A stretch of DNA of 64,000 nt, taken from contig NZ_MUNM01000028.1 of assembly GCF_002286815.1 (NCBI RefSeq), forward strand, positions 1-64,000, written 5' to 3'. The notes under the pieces were generated by a model. The model was not told where the DNA came from. It made no database searches and saw nothing but the letters and a program-made list of their open reading frames with translations. This DNA comes from Pseudomonas sp. PICF141. GTDB taxonomy: Bacteria; Pseudomonadota; Gammaproteobacteria; Pseudomonadales; Pseudomonadaceae. This document shows positions 52,197 to 62,100 of this stretch, piece after piece (positions within the stretch are counted from its first letter, which is position 1; each line of letters begins with the position of its first letter). The translations under genes were made by a program, and so were the position numbers.

Positions 52197-53555
52197 ATGG
52201 AAGAGCAACTGCCCACGACGGTGACCGACAAGCCCAGATTACTGCTGGTCGACGACGAGGAGTCGATTCTCAACAGCCTGCGCCGTCTGTTGCGCGGTCA
52301 GTCTTACGAGGTGCTGCTGGCCACCAGCGGTGCCCAGGCGCTGGAGATCATGGCGCGGCAGCCGATCGATCTGGTGATGAGTGACGCGCGCATGCCCAAT
52401 ATGGACGGCGCCACGCTGCTGGCCCATATCCACCAGCGCTACCCAGACACCATCCGGATCATGCTGACGGGTTATGCCGATCCGTCGGCCATTATCAAGG
52501 CTATCAATGAAGGGCAGATTCATCGTTACATCAGCAAACCCTGGCACGATGAGGAAATGCTGCTGACCTTGCGACAATCACTTGCCTACCAGTATTCCGA
52601 GCGTGAGCGTTTGCGACTGGTGCAGCAGACGTGGGACCAGAACGAGAAACTGAAGCGGCTCAACACCACCCTGGAAAAACACGTCGCGGCCCGTACTGCC
52701 GAACTGCAGCAGACCGCCGACATGCTGGACCTGGCCTATGAAGAGCTCAAACGCAGTTATGTCACTGGCACCGAGGTGTTTTCGTTGCTGGCCAACCTGC
52801 GCCTGCCGCCTGCCAAACAGACCAACCGGCAAATCATCGAACTGGTGCGGGTGTACTGCAAACTGCATGGCCTGGACGAAGGCACCCGTCGGGACCTGAC
52901 CATGGCGGCGGCGCTCTACAACATCGGTAAATTGAGCTGGACCGACAGCATGATGAGCACGCCCTCGGACCTGCTGCATCACAATGACCGCGAGCGCTAT
53001 CGGGGTTATCCGAAGCAGAGTGAGTCGCTGCTGATGACGCTCGATCCGATGAAGGATGCCGCGCGGCTGATCCTGCATCATCAGGAGCGTTGGGACGGCA
53101 GCGGCTTTCCGGATCGGCTCAAGGGCGAAGCGATTCCGTTCGGTTCGCGGTTGCTGAAACTGGCGGTGGATTTCATCGAGTTGCAGCGCGGCCTGATCCT
53201 TGAACGGCAGATGAACAGCGATGAAGCCCTGGTGTATATCCGCCAGTACGCCGGTCGCCTCTATGACCCGGAGCTGGTGGAGGATTTCATTCAGGTTTGC
53301 GCCACTTATCTGAGTGACGTGACGCTGGCCGATCCGACGGTCAAGGTGCTGACCACCCGGGATCTGGCGGCGGGCATGATCCTGGCGCGCAATCTCAATG
53401 CCGACAACGGCATGCTGCTACTCAACGCCGGCAAGGTGTTGAACGGGCCGCTGGTGGAAAAGCTGATTGCTTTCGAGGCGATGGAAGGGGCCAGGTACAG
53501 CATTTTCGTGAAAGTACCGGAGGAAGTGGAGGGCGCGCTACTCGAGACGAGTTGA
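52197..53555 (+). CDS. REC-HD-GYP-like response regulator with lost HD dyad
   Basis: A 452-residue RpfG-like protein. Classical receiver about 12-130 (Asp63 in MSDARMPNMDG, Lys in YISKPW), coiled coil about 140-185, then an HD-GYP-type domain about 195-370. The HD dyad of AALLHDIGK reads AALYNIGK (Tyr241-Asn242), the His of the following HP motif is Tyr, and GYP is GFP (303-305); HHQERWDG is kept. Loss of the metal-binding HD suggests no phosphodiesterase activity. A C-terminal tail of about 80 residues (VKVLTTRDLAAGMILARNL) resembles PilZ-like or regulatory tails in related proteins, without clear motif. Transcribed away from the five-gene operon across 254 bases. Confidence 0.85.
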   Translation: MEEQLPTTVTDKPRLLLVDDEESILNSLRRLLRGQSYEVLLATSGAQALEIMARQPIDLVMSDARMPNMDGATLLAHIHQRYPDTIRIMLTGYADPSAIIKAINEGQIHRYISKPWHDEEMLLTLRQSLAYQYSERERLRLVQQTWDQNEKLKRLNTTLEKHVAARTAELQQTADMLDLAYEELKRSYVTGTEVFSLLANLRLPPAKQTNRQIIELVRVYCKLHGLDEGTRRDLTMAAALYNIGKLSWTDSMMSTPSDLLHHNDRERYRGYPKQSESLLMTLDPMKDAARLILHHQERWDGSGFPDRLKGEAIPFGSRLLKLAVDFIELQRGLILERQMNSDEALVYIRQYAGRLYDPELVEDFIQVCATYLSDVTLADPTVKVLTTRDLAAGMILARNLNADNGMLLLNAGKVLNGPLVEKLIAFEAMEGARYSIFVKVPEEVEGALLETS

Positions 53556-53592
53556 GTTTTCCAGACTTAGCACTGATTCCCTGTGGGAGCCC

Positions 53593-53719
53593 TGTGGCGA
53601 GGGGGCTTGCCCCCGTTGGGTTGCAAAGCAGCCCCAAAATATCTGATACACCACAGATCTTGTGAGTGCTACGCACTCAAACGGGGCGATGCGGCGTTCC
53701 GACAAGCCCCCTCGCCACA
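53593..53719. repeat. REPIN, GTGGCGAGGGGGCTTGCC family, with altered right unit
   Basis: The left unit is normal. In the right unit the sequence between AACGGGG and CAAGCCCCCTCGCCACA is replaced by a 16-base piece, CGATGCGGCGTTCCGA, and the small hairpin is GAGTGCTACGCACTC. Confidence 0.85.
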
Positions 53720-53772
53720 GGACCAGTGCTCATGTGATCCTTGCGTCTTTTACCCAAGGCCAATCCTGATCC

Positions 53773-54207
53773 ATGACGCTTCCATCCGCCGCTTCGCCCC
53801 GCCTCATCCACATTGCCGCTGCTCTGCTGATCGGCCCCGACGGTCGCACCCTGCTGGTGCGCAAGCGCGGCACCCAGGCGTTCATGCAGCCGGGAGGCAA
53901 GATCGAGGCCCATGAGCAACCGGTCCATGCCCTCGCCCGTGAACTGGAAGAGGAACTGGGACTGGTCATCGATCCGGCGCACGCCGCCTACCTGGGGCAA
54001 TTCTCGGCACCGGCGGCCAATGAGCCGGGGTTTGTCGTACAAGCCGAACTCTTTCAATTGAGCATCGACTCGCACGTTTCCCCGGCGGCGGAAATCGAAG
54101 AGGTGCGCTGGATTGATCCGGCCACCGACGGTGATGTCATGCTGGCGCCATTGACACGGGACCTCATCCTGCCGTTTTATCGAGCCTCACTGATCGAAAC
54201 TGCCTGA
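53773..54207 (+). CDS. Nudix hydrolase
   Basis: A 144-residue cytosolic enzyme that cleaves a nucleoside diphosphate linked to another group. The Nudix box is complete: it runs from GGKIEAHE near residue 43 to RELEEELGL near 58 (pattern G-x5-E-x7-RE-L-x-EE-x-G). The segment LIHIAAALLIGPDGRTLLVRKRG is the usual first strand pair. The substrate cannot be inferred; the size fits small MutT-like housecleaning enzymes. First of three genes in the same direction (gap of 23 bases to LysE-type gene). The gene follows directly after a REPIN. Confidence 0.9.
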   Translation: MTLPSAASPRLIHIAAALLIGPDGRTLLVRKRGTQAFMQPGGKIEAHEQPVHALARELEEELGLVIDPAHAAYLGQFSAPAANEPGFVVQAELFQLSIDSHVSPAAEIEEVRWIDPATDGDVMLAPLTRDLILPFYRASLIETA

Positions 54208-54230
54208 TCATCCAAGGACGGAGAGCGCCC

Positions 54231-54869
54231 ATGATCCCGCTTCAAGACTTACTGATTTTTGCTGCCGCCGCGCTGTTGATGGTGCTCACGCCCGGGCCGA
54301 ACATGATCTACCTGATCTCTCGTTCCATTTGCCAGGGGCGCAAGGCTGGCGTGACTTCGTTGCTCGGCGTGGTTGCCGGGTTTTTGGTGCACCTGTTCGC
54401 GGCCGCCGCGGGTTTGACCGCGGTATTCGTGGCAGTGCCGATGGCCTATGAAGTATTGAAATGGGCTGGCGCGTTGTACCTGTTGTGGCTGGCCTGGCAG
54501 GCGGTCAAGCCCGGTGCGCGTTCACCGTTCGAGGCGCAGCGGTTGCCCGCGGACTCGTCCCGCAAGCTGATCACCATGGGCTTTCTCACCAGCGCGCTGA
54601 ACCCGAAGATCGCGGTGTTTTACCTGTCGGTGTTTCCGCAGTTCATTACCCCTGAACACGGTTCGGTATTCACTCAGAGCATCATCCTCGGCCTGACCCA
54701 GATCAGCGTGAGCTTCAGCGTCAACTTGCTGATCGCGCTGTTCGCCGCAGGTATCGCCTCTTGGTTCGTCAACAACCCGAACTGGCTGGCGATGCAGCGT
54801 TACTTCATGGGGTTGGTGCTGTCCGGGCTGGCGGTGCGCTTGATGCTCGAGCAGCGGCGAGTGGCCTGA
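54231..54869 (+). CDS. LysE/RhtB family amino-acid exporter
   Basis: A 212-residue inner-membrane exporter with six helices. Family marks: LTPGPNMIYLISRSICQGRK with the conserved TPGPN near residue 20, GVVAGFLVHLFAAAAGL, and SALNPKIAVFYLSVFPQF near 120. Substrate unknown; relatives export homoserine, threonine or lysine. GGAG lies upstream of the ATG. It ends 1 base before the GNAT gene, so the two are co-translated, and an N-acetyltransferase next to an amino-acid exporter hints at a shared amine substrate (inference). Confidence 0.9.
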   Translation: MIPLQDLLIFAAAALLMVLTPGPNMIYLISRSICQGRKAGVTSLLGVVAGFLVHLFAAAAGLTAVFVAVPMAYEVLKWAGALYLLWLAWQAVKPGARSPFEAQRLPADSSRKLITMGFLTSALNPKIAVFYLSVFPQFITPEHGSVFTQSIILGLTQISVSFSVNLLIALFAAGIASWFVNNPNWLAMQRYFMGLVLSGLAVRLMLEQRRVA

Positions 54870-54870
54870 T

Positions 54871-55386
54871 ATGTGGATTCAACGGCTTGATGCCAGCCAT
54901 GCCCTGGATTACCGGGCGCTGATGCTCGAAGCCTACGATTTGCATCCCCTGGCATTCACTTCCAGCGTGCGCGAGCGCGCGGTGATGCCGTTGAGTTGGT
55001 GGGAGTCGCGGCTGACCGGCAAGCTGGACCGGGTATTCGGGGCGTTCGAGGAGGGAAAGCTGGCGGGCATCGTCGGGCTGGCCTTCGAGCCGCGGGAAAA
55101 GGCCCGGCACAAGGCGACGCTGTTCGGCCTGTACGTGACCGGCAAGGCTCAGCAGCGCGGGCTCGGTTATCAATTGGTTCAGGCCGCGTTGGCTGAAGCC
55201 CGGGCTCACCAGGGCCTGAAGCTGATCCAGCTGACCGTCACCGCCGGCAATGAAGCCGCTTTCAAGCTGTATCAGCGATGTGGCTTCGTGCAGTTCGGCC
55301 TGGAACCATTGGCGGTGCGGGTTGGCGAAGACTACTTCGACAAGATCCATATGTGGCGAGAGCTCACCGCTGAATCTTTGGCATAA
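54871..55386 (+). CDS. GNAT family N-acetyltransferase
   Basis: A 171-residue acyl-CoA-dependent acetyltransferase. The acetyl-CoA binding motif A is visible at about residues 88-105 (LYVTGKAQQRGLGYQLV, Gln/Arg-x-x-Gly-x-Gly), and motif B-like NEAAFKLYQRCGFVQFG near 128. The N-terminal part WIQRLDASHALDYRALMLEAY is usual for RimI-like enzymes. Substrate unknown. Third gene of a Nudix-LysE-GNAT cluster and followed by two REPINs that mark the end of the operon. Confidence 0.9.
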   Translation: MWIQRLDASHALDYRALMLEAYDLHPLAFTSSVRERAVMPLSWWESRLTGKLDRVFGAFEEGKLAGIVGLAFEPREKARHKATLFGLYVTGKAQQRGLGYQLVQAALAEARAHQGLKLIQLTVTAGNEAAFKLYQRCGFVQFGLEPLAVRVGEDYFDKIHMWRELTAESLA

Positions 55387-55393
55387 GGGTTGT

Positions 55394-55526
55394 TGTGGCG
55401 AGGGGGCTTGCCCCCGTTGGGTTGCGAAGCGACCTCAAAACCTGCAATCGCCTGTGTTCAGACACAGCGCATTCACCGTTTTTACGACTGCTGCGCAGCC
55501 GAACGGGGGCAAGCCCCCTCGCCACA
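55394..55526. repeat. REPIN, GTGGCGAGGGGGCTTGCC family
   Basis: The left unit has GGGTTGCGAAGCGACC as its hairpin and the right unit has GACTGCTGCGCAGCC before AACGGGGGCAAGCCCCC. Confidence 0.92.
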
Positions 55527-55590
55527 GGTTCTTCACTAGGCTCGGGGACGCCAAGCCTGTGGCGTGAGCTCTGAAACCACCCCTATCCCT

Positions 55591-55682
55591 TGTAGGAGCG
55601 AGGCTTGCCCGCGAAGACGGTTTCACATTCAACATTGCTGTGGGCTGACGCACCGCTTTCGCGGGCAAGCCTCGCTCCTACA
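55591..55682. repeat. REPIN, GTAGGAGCGAGGCTTGCCCG family
   Basis: TGTAGGAGCGAGGCTTGCCC and its reverse complement GGGCAAGCCTCGCTCCTACA flank about 50 bases. Orientation is the usual one, opposite to the element at 3591-3690. Confidence 0.92.
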
Positions 55683-55696
55683 GGAGATAGGTCGCT

Positions 55697-56614
55697 CTAT
55701 CGGACAGCACTCACCCCATCCAGCGTCGAAAACGACGTGTCCTTGGCCGTCAGCAAAAAGTCGCGCATGTAGGGTGCATCCAGCATGTCGGCGCGAATCC
55801 CGGCGTAGAGCGTCGCGAACAGACCTTTCTCCCTCAATCGCTTGGCCTTCACGTAACCCCGTGAACTGTATTCATGCAGCGCCCAATGGGGCATGCCGCA
55901 CACGCCGCGACCGCTGGCCACCAGTTGCATCATCATCACCGTCAGTTCCGAGGTGCGCACCTGGGCCGGTTCGATGTCGGCCGGCTCCAGGAAGCGGGTG
56001 AAGATGTCCAGCCGATCGCGCTCCACCGGGTAGGTGATCAAGGTTTCCGTCAGCAGATCTTCCGGCACGATGTACGGCTTGCTCGCCAGACGATGCTGGT
56101 TAGCCACTGCGAGCATGGCTTCGTAGGTGAACAACGGCACGTAGGTGATCCCGACCAGTTCCAGCGGGTCGGAGGTCACCACCAGGTCCAGGTCGCCTCG
56201 GGCCAGCGCCGGCAGCGGGGCGAAGGAAAAACCCGAGGCCAGGTCCAGCTCGACTTCCGGCCAGGCGTCGCGGAACTGGTCGATGGTGGGCATCAGCCAC
56301 TGAAAGCAACTGTGGCACTCGATCGCCATGTGCAAACGCCCCGCCGTGCCGCCGGCCAGCCGCGCAATGTCGCGCTCGGCGCCACGCAGGAGGGGCAGGG
56401 TGGCGTCGGCCAGTTGCAGCAGGCGCAAGCCGGCACTGGTGAAGCGCACCGGTTTGGTCTTGCGCACGAACAACGGCATGCCCATGCGCTCTTCCAGCTC
56501 CTTGAACTGATGAGACAACGCCGACTGGGTCAGGTGCAGGCGGTCGGCCGCATCCACCAGGCTGTCGGCTTCGCGCAAGGCGTGCAGGGTTTTCAGGTGA
56601 CGGATTTCAAGCAC
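55697..56614 (-). CDS. metR: LysR-type regulator MetR
   Basis: A 305-residue regulator of methionine genes that responds to homocysteine. The helix-turn-helix is at about 1-60 (LEIRHLKTLHALREADSLVD, LHLTQSALSHQFKELEERMG), and the effector domain follows (LHMAIECHSCFQWLMPTI, typical of MetR). The GTG at 56614 is chosen: GGAG precedes it by 6 bases and the family begins MLEIRHLKTL. An ATG at 56626 would add four residues (EPPV) and lacks a ribosome site. It is divergent from metE, with a MetR-type box between them, the classical arrangement for MetR-activated metE. Confidence 0.93.
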   Translation of the reverse strand: MLEIRHLKTLHALREADSLVDAADRLHLTQSALSHQFKELEERMGMPLFVRKTKPVRFTSAGLRLLQLADATLPLLRGAERDIARLAGGTAGRLHMAIECHSCFQWLMPTIDQFRDAWPEVELDLASGFSFAPLPALARGDLDLVVTSDPLELVGITYVPLFTYEAMLAVANQHRLASKPYIVPEDLLTETLITYPVERDRLDIFTRFLEPADIEPAQVRTSELTVMMMQLVASGRGVCGMPHWALHEYSSRGYVKAKRLREKGLFATLYAGIRADMLDAPYMRDFLLTAKDTSFSTLDGVSAVR

Positions 56615-56656
56615 CGGGGGCTCCATGAGGAAAACTTGTGATCAACACGAAAAGGT

Positions 56657-56669
56657 TGAGTTTGTCTCA
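56657..56669. promoter_or_regulatory. Candidate MetR box in the metR-metE region
   Basis: TGAG-TTTGT-CTCA is an inverted repeat with the same arm length and spacing as the known MetR consensus TGAA-N5-TTCA. It is 78 bases upstream of the metE start codon and 43 from the metR start codon, so it could serve both genes. Confidence 0.65.
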
Positions 56670-56734
56670 TGTTGGGTGGGCTGTCGACAATAGCACCCTG
56701 TTTTATAGCGTCCTTTATAGAGAGAACTCTCACC

Positions 56735-59059
56735 ATGGCCTTGGCCCACACACTTGGTTTCCCGCGTATCGGCGCCGACCGCGAATTGAAAAAAGCCCTC
56801 GAATCCTACTGGAAGGGCGATCTTGACCAGGACGCACTGAAAAGCGTCGGCCGCCAATTGCGCGCCACCCATTGGCAATTGCAGAAGGACGCTGGCATCG
56901 ACTTGCTGCCCGTGGGCGACTTCGCCTGGTACGACCACGTGCTGACTCACTCACTAACCTTCGGCGTGATCCCGGAGCGTTTTGACAGTGCCAAGAATAA
57001 GCGTGGCCTGCCAACCCTCGACACCCTGTTCTCCATGGCCCGTGGGGCTACTGCGGCCTGTTGTGGCGGTGAACATGACAAGGCGCAATACGCTCAGGAA
57101 CTGACCAAGTGGTTCGACACCAACTATCACTACCTGGTCCCGGAATTCACCGCTGATCAACAGTTCAAACTGAGCTGGGAACAACTGTTCGACGAAGTCG
57201 ACGAAGCCAAAGCCCTGGGCCACAACGTCAAACCGGTGATCATCGGCCCGTTGACTTACTTGTGGCTGGGCAAGGCCAAAGGCAATGACTTCGACAAGCT
57301 CGACTTGCTTGAGCGCCTGTTGCCGATCTACGGCGAAATTCTCGGTCGCCTCGCGGCCCAAGGCGTGGAGTGGGTGCAGATCGACGAACCGATCCTTACC
57401 CTCGACCTGCCACAGGCCTGGAAAAACGCCTTCGAACGCGCCTACCACATCCTTCAATATTCGCCGCTGAAAAAACTCGTGGCGACCTACTTCAGTGGCC
57501 TGGAAGACAATCTCGGGCTTGCTGTCGGCCTGCCTGTGCAAGGCTTGCACATCGACGCCGTGCGCGCGCCGGACCAACTTGGCCAAGTGCTGGATCGTCT
57601 GCCGACTTACAAAATTCTTTCGGTGGGGCTGGTTAATGGTCGCAACGTCTGGCGCTGCGAACTCGAGCAAGCGTTGGCGCAATTGCACTCAGCCCAGGAA
57701 CGCTTTGGCGATAACTTGTGGGTCAGCAGTTCCTGCTCGCTGCTGCACAGCCCCGTGGACCTGGACCGTGAAGACAAACTCGATCCTGAATTGAAAAGCT
57801 GGCTGGCATTTGCCGTGCAGAAGTGCGGCGAAATTGCCGTGCTGCGTGATGCCCTCAACGACCCGAAAGCGCCGAAGGTGCAAGCCGCCCTGGCCGAAAG
57901 CCGCGCCATTACGACCAGCCGCGCCGAGTCTCCACGTATCCATAAAGCGGACGTTCAGGCCCGAATCAATGCCATCAGCGCCGCGGACAGTCAACGTCAT
58001 TCACCGTTTGCCCAACGCATTGCACAACAACAGGCGCGGTTGAAATTGCCGGCGTTTCCGACCACCACCATTGGCTCGTTCCCACAAACCGCTTCGATCC
58101 GTCTGGCACGCCAGGCCTTCAAGCAAGGCAAGCTGTCGGCCAATGATTACACCGATGCCATGCACCACGAAATTCGCCATGCCGTGCAAATCCAGGAACG
58201 TTTGGGCCTGGACGTGCTGGTGCACGGTGAAGCCGAGCGCAACGACATGGTCGAGTACTTTGCCGAACAACTGGACGGCTACTTGTTCACTCGGTTCGGC
58301 TGGGTCCAGAGCTATGGCTCGCGCTGCGTCAAACCGGCGATCATCTACGGCGATCTGAGCCGTCCAAAGCCAATGACCGTCGACTGGATCACCTACGCCC
58401 AGAGCCTGACTGACAAAGTCATGAAAGGCATGCTCACAGGGCCCGTGACCATGCTGATGTGGTCGTTCCCGCGCGAAGACGTCTCGCGCAAAATTCAGGC
58501 ACATCAACTGGCTCTGGCCTTGCGCGATGAAGTGGTGGACCTGGAAAACGCCGGCATCAGGATCGTGCAGATCGACGAAGCCGCGTTCCGGGAAGGGCTG
58601 CCACTGCGCCGGGCGCAATGGCAGGAATACCTCGACTGGGCGGTGCAAGCCTTCCGCCTGAGTGCATCGGGCGTGCGTGACGAAACCCAGATCCATACCC
58701 ACATGTGCTACAGCGAATTCAACGACGTAATCCAGTCCATCGCGGCCATGGACGCTGATGTGATCACCATCGAAACCTCGCGCTCGGACATGGAGTTGCT
58801 GGAAGCCTTCGAAGCGTTCGACTACCCGAACGACATCGGCCCGGGCGTCTACGATATTCATTCACCCCGAGTGCCGGACACGGCCGAGATGGTCAAGTTG
58901 ATGAGCAAAGCCGTTAAGCGCATTCCGGCCGAGCGCTTGTGGGTCAACCCCGATTGCGGTTTGAAAACCCGGGCCTGGCCGGAGACGGAAGCGGCGTTGG
59001 TGAATATGGTTGCAGCGGCGCGGCAGTTGCGCAGTCAATTGGCCCGACCTGCCCGCTAA
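56735..59059 (+). CDS. metE: Cobalamin-independent methionine synthase MetE
   Basis: Transfers the methyl group of methyltetrahydropteroyl-triglutamate to homocysteine in the last step of methionine synthesis. 774 residues, slightly longer than E. coli MetE (753). Two TIM barrels: the N-terminal one starts [20 protein letters not shown]; the C-terminal one begins near [12 protein letters not shown]. Zinc-site residues are seen in [10 protein letters not shown] (His and Cys) and [11 protein letters not shown] (Cys); the homocysteine site [14 protein letters not shown] is intact. ATG at 56735 gives the family N-terminus; upstream codons in frame overlap the promoter. Regulated by divergent MetR. 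Confidence 0.97.
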   Translation: MALAHTLGFPRIGADRELKKALESYWKGDLDQDALKSVGRQLRATHWQLQKDAGIDLLPVGDFAWYDHVLTHSLTFGVIPERFDSAKNKRGLPTLDTLFSMARGATAACCGGEHDKAQYAQELTKWFDTNYHYLVPEFTADQQFKLSWEQLFDEVDEAKALGHNVKPVIIGPLTYLWLGKAKGNDFDKLDLLERLLPIYGEILGRLAAQGVEWVQIDEPILTLDLPQAWKNAFERAYHILQYSPLKKLVATYFSGLEDNLGLAVGLPVQGLHIDAVRAPDQLGQVLDRLPTYKILSVGLVNGRNVWRCELEQALAQLHSAQERFGDNLWVSSSCSLLHSPVDLDREDKLDPELKSWLAFAVQKCGEIAVLRDALNDPKAPKVQAALAESRAITTSRAESPRIHKADVQARINAISAADSQRHSPFAQRIAQQQARLKLPAFPTTTIGSFPQTASIRLARQAFKQGKLSANDYTDAMHHEIRHAVQIQERLGLDVLVHGEAERNDMVEYFAEQLDGYLFTRFGWVQSYGSRCVKPAIIYGDLSRPKPMTVDWITYAQSLTDKVMKGMLTGPVTMLMWSFPREDVSRKIQAHQLALALRDEVVDLENAGIRIVQIDEAAFREGLPLRRAQWQEYLDWAVQAFRLSASGVRDETQIHTHMCYSEFNDVIQSIAAMDADVITIETSRSDMELLEAFEAFDYPNDIGPGVYDIHSPRVPDTAEMVKLMSKAVKRIPAERLWVNPDCGLKTRAWPETEAALVNMVAAARQLRSQLARPAR

Positions 59060-59067
59060 TTGACTGG

Positions 59068-59096
59068 CAACGGAGCGCGCCTCCCACGCTCCGTTG
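59068..59096. terminator. Bidirectional terminator hairpin after metE
   Basis: CAACGGAGCG pairs perfectly with CGCTCCGTTG (10 bp, 9-base loop), with TCATTCTT following. It lies between metE and the convergent toxin-like gene, 9 bases after the metE stop. Confidence 0.8.
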
Positions 59097-59103
59097 TCAT
59101 TCT

Positions 59104-62100
59104 TCATAGCCGTGAAAAATGTTTGAGCGCCAGCGGTTTACCGATGTCGCCCCGCCAGATTGGCTCCACCGCAGCGCCGCTGCTGGCTTGCGCCTGTTGC
59201 CATTGCAGGCCCAGGTTGCGCTGTTCAGGCAATTTCAGATGACCTTTGACGAAGTCGTTGAACGGCGACTTCGCCGAGGGGTAATGAAAGTGCGCATACC
59301 ACAGGGGTTGCGGCGGCTGGCGGGTCAAATCGCGAACTTCATATTCCTGCAGAAAGTCCCGTTGACCGTCCGGGCGCTTGCCCAGATCCCGCAGTCCGCC
59401 TTCCTTGCGGATGTCTATTACCCGTTGTTCCAGCAGGTAATCCAGATAACCCTCGGTCGGGGTTTTGCCGTTCATGGACTGCTCGATTCGCAGGGTGCGT
59501 CCGGCTCGCGTAAGGTCCCGAACCTGGTCGGACAATTGCCGTACCAATGGATCATGGGGCGAGAGGCGTTCGATGGCTTGGGCGCGCATCGATAACTCGC
59601 TGGCTTCGATGCTCATCATGTGTTCCAGGTCCACTGGCAGCATGTCTTGCCGGGCATAACCCTCGACTCTGTTTTTATAAGTGGGCACCGCCGCGAGTCT
59701 TTTTCTGGCTTCGGCCAGCAACGGCTGAACATCCGAGGCCAGCGGCGTTTGCGACGACGCGGCAGGTTCACTGAGGTGGTATTTGCCACTGGAGCGCGGT
59801 AACCAGGTTTCCGTGCGACCGTCGACGCCCTCGATCGTGAAGCGCTTTTGCCGAGTGGCGGCATCGGTGTGCTCGACGCCGACCAGCAGTCGACTGTCTT
59901 CGGTTTCAAAGAGCTTCTTGCCGGTTGTGCCCTCCGTTGGCGTGATAGCCGTGCGGTTGCGTAGAGCGTTTCGCGCGAGCTCTTCGACCTTCGCCAGGTT
60001 CTCCAGAAACGGCGCCACCTGCTCCAGATCCAGATGTTGCGGGTAACCCAGTGTCCAGGCGTTCAGGTTGCGACGGAAATCGGTGTAGGTTGCCAGGCAG
60101 TCGTCGAATACCCGATTCCGCTGGGCCAGGCTGGCACGCACTTGCGGCAGATTGTGCTGGGTAAAGAGTGCGCGCCCCACTTGGGTGCGGGCCTGTTTCA
60201 GTTGCGCGTGGAAATAAAGCCAGGTGGTGTCATCGACGGCATCGACACGACTGATAATTTCAAGGAGGTGAGCCGTTTTCAGGTAACGGTAATTGCTCTC
60301 GCTTAACGTTTTGTTCACGGTCGCCACGTCAGCCGCCATTCTGGCTTTATGCTCCCGCTGGGTGATTCGACGGTTCCAGAGATTGACCTGCTCCATGGCG
60401 GCATAAGCCTGATCGAATTCCTGAAGGAAGGCTTTGCGCGTGTTCTTGCGTTGCTCCATCAGGCGCAAGTGGGCGCGGGTGTCGTTGATGGGCGTGGTGT
60501 CTGAACGGGTAAGGAGTTCATCGATCCGGTCAAGGTGTTCCACCAGGCGTTCTTTGCCGAACTGGATTCGGTGTACCGTGCGGTCGACCACCACCCAGGC
60601 ACTGCGGCTTTGCAAGTCCTCGATCTGCGTGCGTTTTCTGCCATGGCTCAAAGGCAACAGGTCCACCAGGTTCTGATAGCTGTTCCGGGCGATCTCGATA
60701 TCGGTCAGGCAGGCGCTTTCCAGAGACGATCGCAGGGGAGGGCGCTGGGCCGGGGCGCTGGCGTAATAGCGTTCCAGGGCAACGTTGGTGCTGCGGGTTT
60801 GAGTGTCCAGGCGTCGGGTATAGGCGTCGGCGGTGTTGGTCAGGGTCAGTTGGCGGCGCAAGTGACGATCAGTCCACCAGCGGGGCAGCCTGTGACGGAT
60901 GGCGGCGGGCCAGAGCGGGTCCATGCCGTCGGCCAGAAGCCCGAGCACCGCACCGCCACCCGCGCCACCGCCCTCCATCAAGGTACCGTGTACGGCATAG
61001 TGGGTGTTCCAGTGGCCGGCCTCGTCAAGGGCGATCGGTTGTTTGTAGGCGCGTGCCCAGGTGCCGTACAAGCGCCAGCCACGCGGCGCATCGCTCAATT
61101 CGATCCGGTAGATGCGACCCTGGCTGATCATGAAGTCGCCGTCAGCATGCCGGTAGACATTGCGATAGATCCCGTGTGTGGCCGGTTGCAGGCCCGCCAG
61201 AGAAATCTCGTGTTCGTATTCATAACCTTTGAAGTAATCGAGGACGCTACGGGCCTGTCGCCGCGAGGGCACTCGCATGGCCCCGGCTTTCCCGGCCAGC
61301 GTTCGCAACTGGCGACGGCGGGCGACGGCACGGGCTGCACCGGGTGTCGCAGCGGTGCCAGGAAGAAGATCCATGGCCGCGTCGATCAATGACAGCAACA
61401 CCGATTCAACGTCGGCCAGGCCGTGACCGACATCGCCCCGCAGGAAGGCGGCGAGTGCCAGGTTGGCGCTGTCCCAGGCGTCATACAGCGCGACTGCCGA
61501 ACCCACGAAAGGCACCATGCCCAAGGCCATTTTCAGGTAATTGAACATCGCGCCGGACTGCAATGCACAGCGCTCCAGATACAACGCATCGTTGGAGCGG
61601 GAGGTGCTTCGATGGGCTTCCAGCAAGCGCCCCATATGCACATTGAGCAAGTGCGCGGCCAGGGATGTGGTGGCCGGCCATGGGATGCCGACGCCGATCA
61701 GCGCAGTGAAGTTGCGCAGCAGGGCCTGATTGATTCGGCTGACATGAAAGGCGAAATCTCCCGCCAACGCGCGTCCGGCCAGATAGTTGATCATGCCGGT
61801 GTGCAGGCACAGGTTGAACAGGCCTTGGCGTGCCTGCTCAAGGCTGTCGTACTGGCGCAGGTAGATTCCGTCAGGGCAGTCCGGTAAATAGAGCAGTGTC
61901 AGGCCGCTGACCTGTTCCTCGATGAAAGTGATACCAGACAAAGTGCTCGGGCCTTGCTGCGGCGTATCCTCGCCGCCCACGGTGAGATGCGCCGGCAATA
62001 GCACGATGCGCTTGCCCTGGGCTGCAAAGGCTTGCCGGGTATTGGCGTCGATGGCGATGTTCAACACGTGTTGTCCATGGGCATCGATCTGCCGTTGCAA

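Larger units (their letters stand above)
55387..55696. other. Intergenic gap with two REPINs
   Basis: About 310 bases between the convergent GNAT and metR genes, almost entirely filled by two REPINs of different families (55394-55526 and 55591-55682). No other feature seen. Confidence 0.8.

Noticed and set aside
56615..56734. Cobalamin riboswitch ahead of metE
   Set aside because: Only 120 bases separate metR and metE, too short for a B12 riboswitch, and no B12-box sequence was seen.
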